Below are positions 29,460 to 38,039 of a stretch of 64,000 nucleotides of DNA, in pieces (the first letter of the stretch is position 1; every line of letters starts with the position of its first letter). The stretch comes from Agathobaculum hominis (GTDB taxonomy: Bacteria; Bacillota; Clostridia; Oscillospirales; Butyricicoccaceae): positions 186,001-250,000 of the forward strand of contig NZ_JACOPK010000004.1 of the NCBI RefSeq assembly GCF_014288055.1, read 5' to 3'. The notes beneath the pieces are model-generated. The model was not told the DNA's origin. It worked only from the letters and a program-made list of their open reading frames with translations, and did no database searches. Position numbers and translations under genes: made by a program.

Positions 29460-30563
29460 TCAGACATTGAAGCGGAACAGCACGACATCGCCATCCTGCA
29501 TGACATATTCCTTGCCTTCGGAGCGAACGAGACCCTTTTCGCGTGCGGCCGCGAGCGAGCCGAGTTCGATGAGGTCTTTGTAGTTGATGACCTCGGCGCG
29601 GATAAAGCCGCGTTCAAAGTCGGAGTGGATCTTGCCGGCAGCCTGCGGCGCCTTGGTGCCCTTTTCGATGGTCCAGGCACGGACCTCCTGCTCACCCGCG
29701 GTCAGATAGCTCATCAGACCGAGTAGATCGTAGCAGACCTTGATCAGGCGGTCAAGACCGGACTCGTGCAGACCAAGCTCAGACAGGAACATCTCCTTCT
29801 CCTCTGCGTCCATGCCTGCAATATCCTCTTCGAGCTTTGCGCAGATTGGCAGGACCATTGCGCCCTCCGCGTCTGCGATAGCCTGTACAGCCTTGAGGCG
29901 CTCGTTTTCCTTGTCGTTGCCGGTAAAGCCTTCCTCGTCCATGTTGGCCGCATAGATGACCTTCTTTGCGGACAGCAGGTCGCTCTCGTTTACGACGCGG
30001 TCGACATCCTCGTCCTCGCCGAAGCCCTCAAAGGTGCGGGCGGTCTTGCCCTCCTCCAGATGCGCCTTGAGCTTTTCCAGAATGTCTACGTTGAGCAGCA
30101 GCTTCTTGTCTGCCTTTGCCGCCTTGCGCGTGCGCTCCAGACGGCGTTCCAGATGCTCGATGTCCGCAAGAATGAGCTCGAGATTGATGGTCTCGATGTC
30201 GCGCGCCGGATCGACCGAACCCTCGACGTGAACGATGTTCTCGTTGTCGAAGCAGCGGACAACGTGTACGATTGCGTCGACCTCGCGGATATGGGACAGG
30301 AACTTGTTGCCCAGACCCTCGCCCTTGCTTGCGCCGCGGACCAGACCGGCGATGTCTACGAACTCTACGACAGCCGGGGTGGTTTTCTTCGCGTGATACA
30401 GATCGGTCAGCGGCTGAAGGCGCTCATCCGGTACCGCTACCATGCCGACGTTCGGGTCGATAGTGCAGAACGGATAGTTCGCGCTCTCTGCGCCTGCCTG
30501 CGTGATCGCATTGAACAAAGTGGACTTGCCGACGTTAGGGAGACCGACAATGCCGAGTTTCAT
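29460..30563 (-). CDS. ychF: Redox-regulated ATPase YchF
   Basis: A protein of 367 residues, close to the normal 363. It has the Obg-family P-loop (LGIVGLPNVGKSTLFNAI), switch region DIAGLVRGASKGEGLGNKFL, the altered G4 motif (NMDEEGF instead of NKxD) that makes YchF an ATPase, and a C-terminal TGS domain (AWTIEKGTKAPQAAGKIHSDFERGFIRAEV). It associates with ribosomes and the oxidative stress response. The start at 30563 is seven bases after GGAGGAAAA. Confidence 0.96.
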   Translation of the reverse strand: MKLGIVGLPNVGKSTLFNAITQAGAESANYPFCTIDPNVGMVAVPDERLQPLTDLYHAKKTTPAVVEFVDIAGLVRGASKGEGLGNKFLSHIREVDAIVHVVRCFDNENIVHVEGSVDPARDIETINLELILADIEHLERRLERTRKAAKADKKLLLNVDILEKLKAHLEEGKTARTFEGFGEDEDVDRVVNESDLLSAKKVIYAANMDEEGFTGNDKENERLKAVQAIADAEGAMVLPICAKLEEDIAGMDAEEKEMFLSELGLHESGLDRLIKVCYDLLGLMSYLTAGEQEVRAWTIEKGTKAPQAAGKIHSDFERGFIRAEVINYKDLIELGSLAAAREKGLVRSEGKEYVMQDGDVVLFRFNV

Positions 30564-30649
30564 ATGTTTTTCCTCCAAATTCTCTAAAGAGCACGGAAAG
30601 GCGGCTTCCAAAGGGCACGCTTCTCCCGTCTCATTTTTTGTCTTAGATT

Positions 30650-30678
30650 AGTATACCGCTTTTTCTGGCATTTTGCAA
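30650..30678 (-). promoter_or_regulatory. Sigma-A promoter of ychF
   Basis: On the minus strand TTGCAA (30673-30678), 17 bases, then TATACT (30650-30655). A divergent rightward -10 (TATACT, 30689-30694) lies next to it, so the ychF promoter and the promoter of the gene at 30773 overlap. Confidence 0.75.
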
Positions 30679-30772
30679 TGTTTTGCGTTATACTATTGGC
30701 AGGTGCCTGCGGAAAATCCGTCTGCGCCGGGCGGCGAGCCGCTCTCTTGAATTCTGGAAAAGGTGATATATT

Positions 30773-31681
30773 ATGCCATCCTATGCCACCTGTCATATTT
30801 TTGCTGCCACGGTGCAGCGCGTTACGAGCGATGCGGTCGCCCATATCATCGACTCGGCTCCTTCGGCCTACCGGTGGGGCGCGCAGGGAGTTTCGCCGCT
30901 GCGCATGTATCATGCACCGCTGCCGTCGCCGCTGCACCATGCTGCCGCTGAGCTGCGTACCCAGCCGCCCGCCCGGCTGTTCGAGGCGCTGTGCAGGGCG
31001 GCCTGCGGCGCACACAATACCGCCGCGCTCGCGTATGTATTCGGCTTCTGCACGAACTATGCGCTCAGCCGCGTGACGAGCCGCTTTATCGATGAGCAGG
31101 CCGACCGGCTTGTGACGTATATGCCCAGCCTCTCCGCTGCGGCGCGCCGTCAGCTGGCCGCGAGCGACATCGACGGCATCATGATCGAGGACTACATTGA
31201 TACCGCGTCGGCCGGCTATGCGGCGTATCGTCTGCTGGATGCGGACGCGCCTGAATGCACCGCCGCCGCCCGTGTGCTCGCGCAGGCGGTGCATGCAACG
31301 CTCGGTACGCACGTCTCCCCTGCCGCCGTTTACCGCGGCATGCACGATATGCGGCATATTCTGCGCCTTGCACATGGCGGCGTGCCCGTGCGCAGCAGAT
31401 TGCAGAAGCTCGAGCATCTGCTCGGAAGGAGCGGCATGGCCTCCTCGTTCATCCGGCCGGCGGAGCCGCTTGCGGCGGACTGTGCGAACCGCGAACATCG
31501 TCCGTGGCAGAGCGCAAACGGCGAGCGCACGGAATCGTTCGGCGATCTGTTCGATGCCGCTGTTCCCCTTGCTGTTTCGCTCCAGAGAGCGGTTCTCGAT
31601 CGGTATTTCCAGGACAAGCCGCTTGATCCGCGGTTTTTCCCCTCGGATTTTAATGGAAATCCTGTGAAAAACGGAAAATAA
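30773..31681 (+). CDS. Zinc-dependent phospholipase C family protein, metal ligands apparently lost
   Basis: A protein of 302 residues. The overall pattern follows bacterial Zn_dep_PLPC-like proteins: a start similar to MPSxYxHxxF (here PSYATCHIF), a GFxxHxxLD-like helix (YVFGFCTNYALS), a late DCxNxEHRPW-like segment (DCANREHRPW) and LFDAAVPLAVSL near the C-terminus. Yet positions that are His or Asp ligands in active members read C, S, N, S and S here. The likely meaning is a non-catalytic homologue. It begins 13 bases after AAAGGTG and stands alone downstream of a divergent promoter. Assignment rests on pattern memory; a profile search would settle it. Confidence 0.55.
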   Translation: MPSYATCHIFAATVQRVTSDAVAHIIDSAPSAYRWGAQGVSPLRMYHAPLPSPLHHAAAELRTQPPARLFEALCRAACGAHNTAALAYVFGFCTNYALSRVTSRFIDEQADRLVTYMPSLSAAARRQLAASDIDGIMIEDYIDTASAGYAAYRLLDADAPECTAAARVLAQAVHATLGTHVSPAAVYRGMHDMRHILRLAHGGVPVRSRLQKLEHLLGRSGMASSFIRPAEPLAADCANREHRPWQSANGERTESFGDLFDAAVPLAVSLQRAVLDRYFQDKPLDPRFFPSDFNGNPVKNGK

Positions 31682-31843
31682 CCGGCTGATCGTCGGGAAA
31701 TCAGACACGCTTTGACGATCCGGCGACAGGTTTCGTGTGACTTTATCCTTTCAAGTGCGTATGCTGTCATTGTTACCGAATTGTAACCAATGATCTTCTT
31801 GAAAGGAGGTATATGGACGGCTTCGGCTGTCCATACTGCCGTC

Positions 31844-33139
31844 ATGCGAAACCTGTTATCTTTTTTGCTCGGGATTCTTTCCGACCTGCTCTACGTGTTT
31901 GTCTGTTTTGCGCTGTTCCTCGATCGCGCGGTCACATTTGTCTGGGACGCCCCGCTGCGACGGCGAACAGGCGGCGTTATACATGCACTCGCGCGAAGCC
32001 GCGCCGCCTCGGCGGCACTGATCTTCATTCCGTGCTTCCTGCTTCCCTTTTCACTCCTCACCCAGAAGGGCGTGCTCATTCTGGCAGGAGACAAGCCGCT
32101 CGGCTTTGTGCAGGATGCGGACATGCTCTCCGGCACGGTGCAGGAGCTCGAGGCGAGCGCCTCGGCAGCGTCCGGCGAAACCTATTCCCTTCCCTTCTCG
32201 CTGAGCACCCGCTCGATGCGTACACCGCTTTGTGAATTTCTCGACGAGAACGCGCTGCGCACAGCGCTGACGGAGCAGAGCGGTGAACTGGACACGCTTG
32301 CGGTGATCTCGATCGACGGCACGCGCGCCGGCGTATGCCATAATGCCGAGGAGGCACAGACCCTGCTCGACCGCGTCAAGCGGCTTTACACCACGCAGGC
32401 TGACAGCAGCGCGGATTTCGTGCAGCAGGTTCATGTGGACAGCGTTGTTGCGGAGAGCCGTCTTGCAGGCGAGCCGCAGACGGTTTTTGAGACTCTGTCC
32501 GACCGCCTGGACGTCCGTGCGCGCCGCTCTGTCACCTACACCGAGACCATCCCTTTCGGCACGGTAACGCGCGAAAATGATGCAGAGTATCAAGACTACC
32601 GCGAGACCGTCCGGCAGGGGCAGACCGGTGAGGCGGTCGTGACAGCGGAGATCCAGACGCTCGACGGCGAGGAAAACGAACGCACCATTGTCGCACGTAC
32701 CGTGCTGCGGAGCGCGTCGGACGAGATCGTCGAGGTTGGCACAAAAAATATCGGCATCGGCACCGGCAGCTTTGTGCGTCCGGTCTCGGGCTATACCTTT
32801 ACCTCGGCGTTCAAGTGGCGCTGGGGACGGCTGCACAGCGGTGTCGATCTGGCGGTGCCTGAGGGAACGCCAGTCCGCGCGTCTGACAACGGAAAGGTCA
32901 TTCTTGCAGAAAATTCTGGCGACGGCTACGGAAACTATATCATTCTCGATCATGGCAACGGCTTCAAGACTCTGTACGGCCATAATTCGGCGCTGTGCGT
33001 GTCGGTCGGAGACATCGTGTCACAGGGCGATCTGATCGCCTATTCGGGAAACACCGGCAACTCGACCGGCCCTCACCTGCATTTCGAGATTCATCTCGAT
33101 GATGAAAAAGTAGACCCGGAGCGTTTTCTGTCCTTCTGA
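31844..33139 (+). CDS. M23 peptidoglycan endopeptidase with G5 domain, membrane anchored
   Basis: A protein of about 431 residues. A membrane anchor (LLSFLLGILSDLLYVFVCFALF) and second hydrophobic segment precede a LysM-like/linker region, a G5 domain (about 225-305, RSVTYTETIPFGTVTREND...) and a C-terminal M23 domain (about 315-431) with the zinc ligands HSGVDLAV, KTLYGHNS and GPHLHFEIH. It should cut peptidoglycan cross-links outside the cell. The start is uncertain: the frame opens at 31790, and the only strong ribosome site (AAAGGAGG, 31801-31808) fronts an out-of-frame ATG at 31813. I use the ATG at 31844. Confidence 0.8.
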   Translation: MRNLLSFLLGILSDLLYVFVCFALFLDRAVTFVWDAPLRRRTGGVIHALARSRAASAALIFIPCFLLPFSLLTQKGVLILAGDKPLGFVQDADMLSGTVQELEASASAASGETYSLPFSLSTRSMRTPLCEFLDENALRTALTEQSGELDTLAVISIDGTRAGVCHNAEEAQTLLDRVKRLYTTQADSSADFVQQVHVDSVVAESRLAGEPQTVFETLSDRLDVRARRSVTYTETIPFGTVTRENDAEYQDYRETVRQGQTGEAVVTAEIQTLDGEENERTIVARTVLRSASDEIVEVGTKNIGIGTGSFVRPVSGYTFTSAFKWRWGRLHSGVDLAVPEGTPVRASDNGKVILAENSGDGYGNYIILDHGNGFKTLYGHNSALCVSVGDIVSQGDLIAYSGNTGNSTGPHLHFEIHLDDEKVDPERFLSF

Positions 33140-33144
33140 CGCGC

Positions 33145-33190
33145 AAACACCCTGCATGCTTTTGTTTCATGCAGGGTGTTCTCTTTTTAT
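33145..33190 (+). terminator. Terminator between M23 and DUF975 genes
   Basis: AACACCCTGCATG pairs with CATGCAGGGTGTT across TTTTGTTT, followed by CTCTTTTTATT. It separates two convergent genes and may act on both. Confidence 0.9.
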
Positions 33191-34218
33191 TCTTGTGTTT
33201 TGTCATGCGGCTCGTCCGGAGAGCCGTCCGTCTGCGTCTCGGTTTCGGAGTCAGTCGGTGCGGAAGCGCCGGTCGGCTCCCAGTCGAAGTGCATCGGCTG
33301 CGGCTCGGGAGTCGCGAGATAATCGAACATGGCGATGAACGAGGTCTGGTAGTAGCCGTTCACAAAGCTGCCGACAACGAGGCCGACGCAGAGCGCCGCA
33401 ATCAGAGACACTGCCATGACTGCAATGCCGAGGCCGCCGCCGATCACCGTCAGACCGAGCATGCCGAGCAGGAAGCACAGATAGACCGACGCGAGGGCGA
33501 GCAGGTTCCAGCCGAGAAAGCTGAGTTCAAAGATGAGAAGCGCGCCGAAGCGGCCGCGGAATACGTCGGAGGCATCACGGGTCGCATTCCAGACGCCGTA
33601 CTGCTCGTTGTCATGCAGTACGACCCAGCCGGCGCTGTAGGTCATCAGCTTGATGCTGATCAGGAAGCTGACCAGCCCGTAAACTGCATAGAGTACGATC
33701 AGTCCGCCGGTCATGCTGTCTGGGCTTCCGGTCATGAAGCTCATCGCGGAAACCGCGACAACGCCGATCGTGAGCAGAACGGTCGGCGGAACGGTCCACA
33801 TCAGACTGCGCAGGAACAGGCAGAACGACATGCGGATGCCTGTCCAGAGAGATGCACCCGAGGTGATCGGCTGAAGGACTGCGCCCGCGCCCGGACGGCC
33901 GCCGCGGGTGAGGTCGGTGTAGAACCGCATAAGGCCGAAGGTGAGCGGACCGGAAACGACGAGCAGCAGCAGCACAGCGGTAAAGAGACCGCTGCCTGTG
34001 CCGCGCAGCATCGTCTGCGCAACGGCGCTCTCATCCGCCCCTGCCACCAGCAGCGCAAAGGACGAGCCGAACATGGTCAGGTAAACGATCAGCATCAGCA
34101 GGATGATCGGCAGCGAATACAGCACATTTGCGCCGATGCAGGAGCCGAGATGCGCCGCGACATGCGCTTTGCATTTACGCTTGCATTCTTTTCTCTTCTG
34201 GGCATTCCATTCTTTCAT
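33187..34218 (-). CDS. DUF975-family polytopic membrane protein
   Basis: A protein of 343 residues with a basic start (WNAQKRKECKRKCKAHV), about six hydrophobic segments and an acidic C-terminal tail (APTDSETETQTDGSPDE). The build and the motif near SLIISIKLMTYS-like (here FLISIKLMTYSAGWVV) are those of DUF975 proteins common in Firmicutes, of unknown function. The start at 34218 follows AAAGGAAGAGAAAA; the longer frame overlaps the VanW gene. It is co-transcribed leftward with the VanW protein. Confidence 0.75.
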   Translation of the reverse strand: MKEWNAQKRKECKRKCKAHVAAHLGSCIGANVLYSLPIILLMLIVYLTMFGSSFALLVAGADESAVAQTMLRGTGSGLFTAVLLLLVVSGPLTFGLMRFYTDLTRGGRPGAGAVLQPITSGASLWTGIRMSFCLFLRSLMWTVPPTVLLTIGVVAVSAMSFMTGSPDSMTGGLIVLYAVYGLVSFLISIKLMTYSAGWVVLHDNEQYGVWNATRDASDVFRGRFGALLIFELSFLGWNLLALASVYLCFLLGMLGLTVIGGGLGIAVMAVSLIAALCVGLVVGSFVNGYYQTSFIAMFDYLATPEPQPMHFDWEPTGASAPTDSETETQTDGSPDEPHDKTQE

Positions 34219-34235
34219 TTTTCTCTTCCTTTCGG

Positions 34236-35852
34236 TCAGCTTCCGGTGCCGACGCATACTACCTCGTCGCGTTTGGAGTAGGTGGATTTGTTTGCGAGCA
34301 CTTCGGTCGTCTTTCCGTTTTCCGTGATGACCTTATAGGTGCGCGTCGAGTAGCCGGTGATGCCCGAGGTCTCGACCTGTGTTTCTCCTGCTGCAAGCGA
34401 GCTGTCCTGCTTTTCGACTGTTTCCGGCTTGTAGGTTTCCAGCACCTCGGTACGTGTTGCGACCGTCTTATCGCTCGTTTTGGTGCCGATAATGGTCATG
34501 ATCATCTGTCCGCCGGTCTGTTCTGCCAGGATCTTGATGGGATAGGCAGTGTTGTTCGCGAAACGGAAATCGAGATTGCCGTAGTCCACGGTCGCATCCT
34601 CGCCGAGCGGCGTGTAGGAAACGGTGAACGAGTGATTGTGACGCTCGACGACCTCCAGATCCGCGCGCAGCACGGCCATATAAAGCGTCGAGGAGGGCTG
34701 GCATACGCCGCCGCCGAATTCGTCGATGATCTTGCCGCCCGAGTAAGCGTGCGCCTCCTGATAGCCGCGCGCCTGTGTGCGTTCGCCGACGACTGTGTTG
34801 TAGGAGAACACATCGCCCGGATTCAGGATCGTACCGTTGATGGCCTTGGCGGCCAGACGGACATTGTTCGTGCGCGGTGCGTTGCCCTCGTTGAGGTTGG
34901 TTGCGGTACGGGCGAGCGTATCGCGGAACAGACGTTCCCTGAGGACCGCCTCCGTGATCGTCGGTTGCGTGATGGTGACCGGAATGGAGTAGCTTGCCTG
35001 CGAGCCGTCACCGATGATCTCCTTTGCTTTTTCAACATCGAACTGCACGCCGGACTTGCCGGGGATGATGGTCTTGCCGTCCTCCTTGCTGACGGTCGCG
35101 TTGACCGGACTGCCGGTGACATCCTCTGCAATTTTGTCGATGTCGATGGCAGGCGCAGCGGTCACATCGGTCGAGACCTCATAGGGTTTGAAATCCATCA
35201 GCTCGATCTGCGCGGTGAGCGCCTGTTCGACAGCGGAGGTATCGAACTGCACGCCAGGCGTACCGGACTGAATGACGAGGTTTTCCCCGTCGAGCTTCCA
35301 TGCCGGTGCGACCGGCTCGGTAAGCGCCTCGGCGGCGATCTCCTCGAGCTGGGCTTTCAGACCCGCTTCATCGACCGAAGCGTCCAGACGGGTATCGCAG
35401 CCATCCCGCATCGCGCTGATGATCGCTGTCATGCGCGCGAGCGGCCCGCCCTCGCGGCCGACCTTCCATGCGTTTTCCGCAGACTGGATATCGTCTACGC
35501 CGCTCAGAACGTTCTCGACCGGAATATCATAATCCGCATCATAGATCGTGAGCGTGAGCTTTTTACCCTGATAGAGCGGCTTGCTTTTTATGGCAATCTG
35601 CTGTGCGGCTTCATCGCGCGACAGACCGCCGACGTCGATCGAGCCGACTGTCACGCCGGGGAAAATGTTCGGATAGAAATAAACTGCGCCGAGCGCGCCG
35701 CCTGCGAGCAGCACGAGCAGGACGAGGATAACGATGAGCGCGGCGGGAATGCGGCGTTTTCTGGGGGGAGCCGCAGCGGTCTTTTCTGCTTTTTTCTTAT
35801 CTGTTTTGATGAGGTGCGCGCCCTTTCTGGGTTTGCCGGAATGGAATGCCAT
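34236..35852 (-). CDS. VanW-family cell-wall protein with G5 domain
   Basis: A protein of 538 residues. A basic N-terminus precedes a membrane anchor (ALIVILVLLVLLAGGALGAVYFY). Two peptidoglycan-binding-like repeats follow (about 65-160 and 190-300, PGVTVGSIDVGGLSRDEA), then the VanW domain (about 310-445; LNPGDVFSYNTVVGERT, GGGVCQPSSTLYMA, ERHNHSFTVSY) and a C-terminal G5 domain (about 460-530). VanW proteins occur with vancomycin resistance genes and in envelope loci; the reaction is unknown. It diverges from the spoIVFA-like gene. Confidence 0.9.
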   Translation of the reverse strand: MAFHSGKPRKGAHLIKTDKKKAEKTAAAPPRKRRIPAALIVILVLLVLLAGGALGAVYFYPNIFPGVTVGSIDVGGLSRDEAAQQIAIKSKPLYQGKKLTLTIYDADYDIPVENVLSGVDDIQSAENAWKVGREGGPLARMTAIISAMRDGCDTRLDASVDEAGLKAQLEEIAAEALTEPVAPAWKLDGENLVIQSGTPGVQFDTSAVEQALTAQIELMDFKPYEVSTDVTAAPAIDIDKIAEDVTGSPVNATVSKEDGKTIIPGKSGVQFDVEKAKEIIGDGSQASYSIPVTITQPTITEAVLRERLFRDTLARTATNLNEGNAPRTNNVRLAAKAINGTILNPGDVFSYNTVVGERTQARGYQEAHAYSGGKIIDEFGGGVCQPSSTLYMAVLRADLEVVERHNHSFTVSYTPLGEDATVDYGNLDFRFANNTAYPIKILAEQTGGQMIMTIIGTKTSDKTVATRTEVLETYKPETVEKQDSSLAAGETQVETSGITGYSTRTYKVITENGKTTEVLANKSTYSKRDEVVCVGTGS

Positions 35853-35996
35853 GGTGATCTCCTTTTATTCATGCGCAGAGCGGCGCGGCCGTCTGTCTGC
35901 GTGAGAGTTTATGCGATGCCTGCGTCCGAAAGACACAGGGGCTATCATTTTATTATATACTGCTGTGCGGAAAGGTGCAACAACAAATCGGTATCA

Positions 35997-36025
35997 GAAT
36001 GTTTTTCGCCGCCGCCTCATAAGAT
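35997..36025 (+). promoter_or_regulatory. Sigma-E-like promoter of the spoIVF-like pair
   Basis: GAATGTT (35997-36003), a spacer of exactly 14 bases and CATAAGAT (36018-36025) match sigma-E elements (KMATATT, CATACANT) in six of seven and six of seven defined positions. The start codon is 26 bases downstream. Confidence 0.65.
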
Positions 36026-36050
36026 GACAGCATGAAAGGAGGCGGCGAAC

Positions 36051-36758
36051 ATGGCGGCAAGGCAGAGAAAACACCGTGAGACACACGGAAAGGGCTTGTT
36101 TTTCGTCACATTATGCCTGCTTGCGGCTGGAGTGGTCAAGTACAGCAGTTTCCCTGCTGCGGCCGAGTTCCGTGCACGGGCGGCTGAGGCGCTTGCCGGT
36201 GCGCCGGGAATGGAGGAAGCACTCGGTGTCTTCGGCGGACGGACGGAAAACGCCGCGGCGGTCAGCGGTGATGCGGGATACGCGGCATCCTCGGGCGGTG
36301 CGGACGACATCCTCGGACGTGAGCAGACGCAGTTCCCGGACACGGCGGACGAGACCGTCTATTCGATCGGCTTTCATTATGTTCTCCCGGCGAAGGGCAC
36401 GCTTACATCGTCTTTCGGTGAGAGGCTGAGTCCGCTCACCGGTGAGCCGGGATTTCACTACGGCGTGGACATAGCGGCCGATGAGGGCACGCCGATCGAG
36501 GCGTTTGCCGATGGAACGGTCCGTGAGACCGGAGAGTCGAGCTACGGAAAGTACCTGATCGTCGATCATGCGGACGGATTTTCGACGCTGTATGCGCATT
36601 GCAGCAGCATTTCCGTCGAGGTGGGAGAAAAAGTCAGCTGCGGCAGCGAGATTGCCCGTGTCGGTCAGACCGGCAATGCAACCGGTCCCCATCTGCATCT
36701 GGAGATCTGGCGAAACGGCGCGGCGCTCGACCCGGCGGATTACCTGACAGAGCTGTAG
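36051..36758 (+). CDS. spoIVFA: SpoIVFA-like M23-domain sporulation protein
   Basis: A protein of 235 residues with an N-terminal membrane segment (GLFFVTLCLLAAGVV), a linker of about 95 residues and a C-terminal LytM/M23 domain (about 120-230). The next gene, starting two bases after its stop, encodes an M50 protease like SpoIVFB. In Bacillus, SpoIVFA scaffolds and inhibits SpoIVFB, which activates sigma-K. The domain here keeps ligand-like residues FHYGVDIA, TLYAHCS and GPHLHLEIW. The start follows AAAGGAGGCGG. A plain M23 wall enzyme is the alternative; the gene pair and promoter favour SpoIVFA. Confidence 0.8.
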   Translation: MAARQRKHRETHGKGLFFVTLCLLAAGVVKYSSFPAAAEFRARAAEALAGAPGMEEALGVFGGRTENAAAVSGDAGYAASSGGADDILGREQTQFPDTADETVYSIGFHYVLPAKGTLTSSFGERLSPLTGEPGFHYGVDIAADEGTPIEAFADGTVRETGESSYGKYLIVDHADGFSTLYAHCSSISVEVGEKVSCGSEIARVGQTGNATGPHLHLEIWRNGAALDPADYLTEL

Positions 36759-36759
36759 C

Positions 36760-37320
36760 ATGGGCAGAGTAAACGTGCGCGACGGCTTCTGGGTGCTGCT
36801 CGCGGCGCTCTGGTGTGTGGACGAGGACAATCTGCTTCCGCTGTTCCTGACGGCAGCGCTCGTGCATGAGGCCGGGCATGCGGCTGCCCTGTATCTTGCA
36901 GGCGGCCGTCTCCGGCAGCTGACGCTGACCGCCTGCGGCGCGGTCATGCAGGCCGCGCTTCCCTGCGGCCGTTTCGCCTGCGCGGCAGTCAGTCTGGCCG
37001 GGCCGACGGCTGGTTTTGCGCTGACGATCGCGGCGAGGGCCTGCGGCGGATGGCGTCTTGCCGGTGCAAGCGCGCTGCTCAGCCTGTTCAATCTGCTCCC
37101 CCTCCCTCCGCTCGACGGCGGCATGGCGCTCGCGTATCTCTCGGACGGCGGATTTCCGCGCGTTCGGGGTGTCCTTGTCGCGCTCAGCGGTGCGGCGCTG
37201 CTGCTCAGCGGACTGCTCTGTCTGCGGAACGATGGCGGATGCTGGGTACTGCTCACAGGCACGGCAATATGTATTTCAGCACTTCGCATGAAAAAATACA
37301 GCGAAATATGTGTATTTTAA
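36760..37320 (+). CDS. spoIVFB: SpoIVFB-like site-2 (M50) intramembrane metalloprotease
   Basis: A protein of 186 residues, nearly all membrane helices, with the zinc motif ALVHEAGHAAAL (HEAGH) at about residue 36-40 and a second conserved motif FNLLPLPPLDGGMAL, matching the LDG motif of S2P proteases. SpoIVFB cleaves pro-sigma-K in the mother cell. It is shorter than Bacillus SpoIVFB (288 residues) since no CBS domain follows. It starts two bases after the spoIVFA-like stop without a strong ribosome site, so it is translationally coupled. Confidence 0.85.
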   Translation: MGRVNVRDGFWVLLAALWCVDEDNLLPLFLTAALVHEAGHAAALYLAGGRLRQLTLTACGAVMQAALPCGRFACAAVSLAGPTAGFALTIAARACGGWRLAGASALLSLFNLLPLPPLDGGMALAYLSDGGFPRVRGVLVALSGAALLLSGLLCLRNDGGCWVLLTGTAICISALRMKKYSEICVF

Positions 37321-37383
37321 CCGGTTTCTGTGCGGCATTTTGCATAGTTTTTCCGAAAAACGGCGGTTTTGCATGGCATAGCC

Positions 37384-37412
37384 TTGCATACGGGCGGATT
37401 ATGTTGTAAAAT
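37384..37412 (+). promoter_or_regulatory. Sigma-A promoter of carD-ispD-ispF
   Basis: TTGCAT (37384-37389), 17 bases and TAAAAT (37407-37412); the carD start follows about 60 bases downstream. Confidence 0.7.
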
Positions 37413-37474
37413 TACAGATATACAGACCCCGGGTGCGTCTCGGATCGATACAGGCTTTCTGGAACGGAGGATTT

Positions 37475-37954
37475 ATGTTTCACGTCGGTGACAAAGTCGT
37501 TCATCCATTGCACGGTGCAGGAGTGATCGAAGGCATGGTCGAAAGGATCATTGATGACACTCCGGCATGGTATTATGTCCTGCGCCCTGCGTTCGGGGAC
37601 ACCGAGCTGTTTCTGCCGGTGGACGGCTGCGGCAGACTCGGAATCCGTCCGGTTTGCAGCCGGGAGCGCGCCGAGAGGTTCCTTGACGGACTGGATGCGA
37701 TAACGTGCAGCGAAAGCAAAAGCTGGAACCAGCGCTACCGCGAAAACATGCAGCATATCCGTTCGGGCGACCTCTGTGAGGTTGCACAGGTCATCAAGAG
37801 CCTGTCTGTGCGGGACCGTGCGCGCGGTCTGTCCACGGGTGAGAAAAAGATGCTCGAACAGGCCATGCAGATACTGGAGTCTGAGCTTGCGTTTGCGCTC
37901 GATCGTCCGGCGGAGCGTATCGCAGAAATGCTGCGTGAGCATCTGTGCCGCTGA
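37475..37954 (+). CDS. CarD/CdnL-family transcriptional regulator
   Basis: A protein of 159 residues. The N-terminal RNA-polymerase-interacting Tudor-like domain (about 1-60) begins FHVGDKVVHPLHGAGVIEG and ends VLRPAFGDTELFLPVDGCGRLGI; a helical DNA-binding domain follows. CarD-type proteins bind RNA polymerase beta and stabilise open complexes. The start at 37475 is six bases after GGAGG. Gene order carD-ispD-ispF is a familiar Firmicutes cluster. Confidence 0.9.
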   Translation: MFHVGDKVVHPLHGAGVIEGMVERIIDDTPAWYYVLRPAFGDTELFLPVDGCGRLGIRPVCSRERAERFLDGLDAITCSESKSWNQRYRENMQHIRSGDLCEVAQVIKSLSVRDRARGLSTGEKKMLEQAMQILESELAFALDRPAERIAEMLREHLCR

Positions 37955-38039
37955 GCCTGCGGCAAAAAGAAAAGCTTTATCAGGGAAAAGGCTTTGCATG
38001 CGCAGAGTCTTTTTTCGATTTCTGCAAGGAGAAATGAAT

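Noticed and set aside
30584..31708. 374-codon minus-strand frame over the phospholipase-like gene
   Set aside because: It is Arg/His-rich with no motif or ribosome site and runs through the ychF promoter.
31813..32235. 140-codon frame with a strong ribosome site at the start of the M23-G5 gene
   Set aside because: The product has shadow-type composition past the first 30 codons; only its start is of interest and is reported as a finding.
34128..36035. 635-codon plus-strand frame over the VanW gene
   Set aside because: Antisense to VanW, which has conserved motifs, a membrane anchor and a G5 domain.
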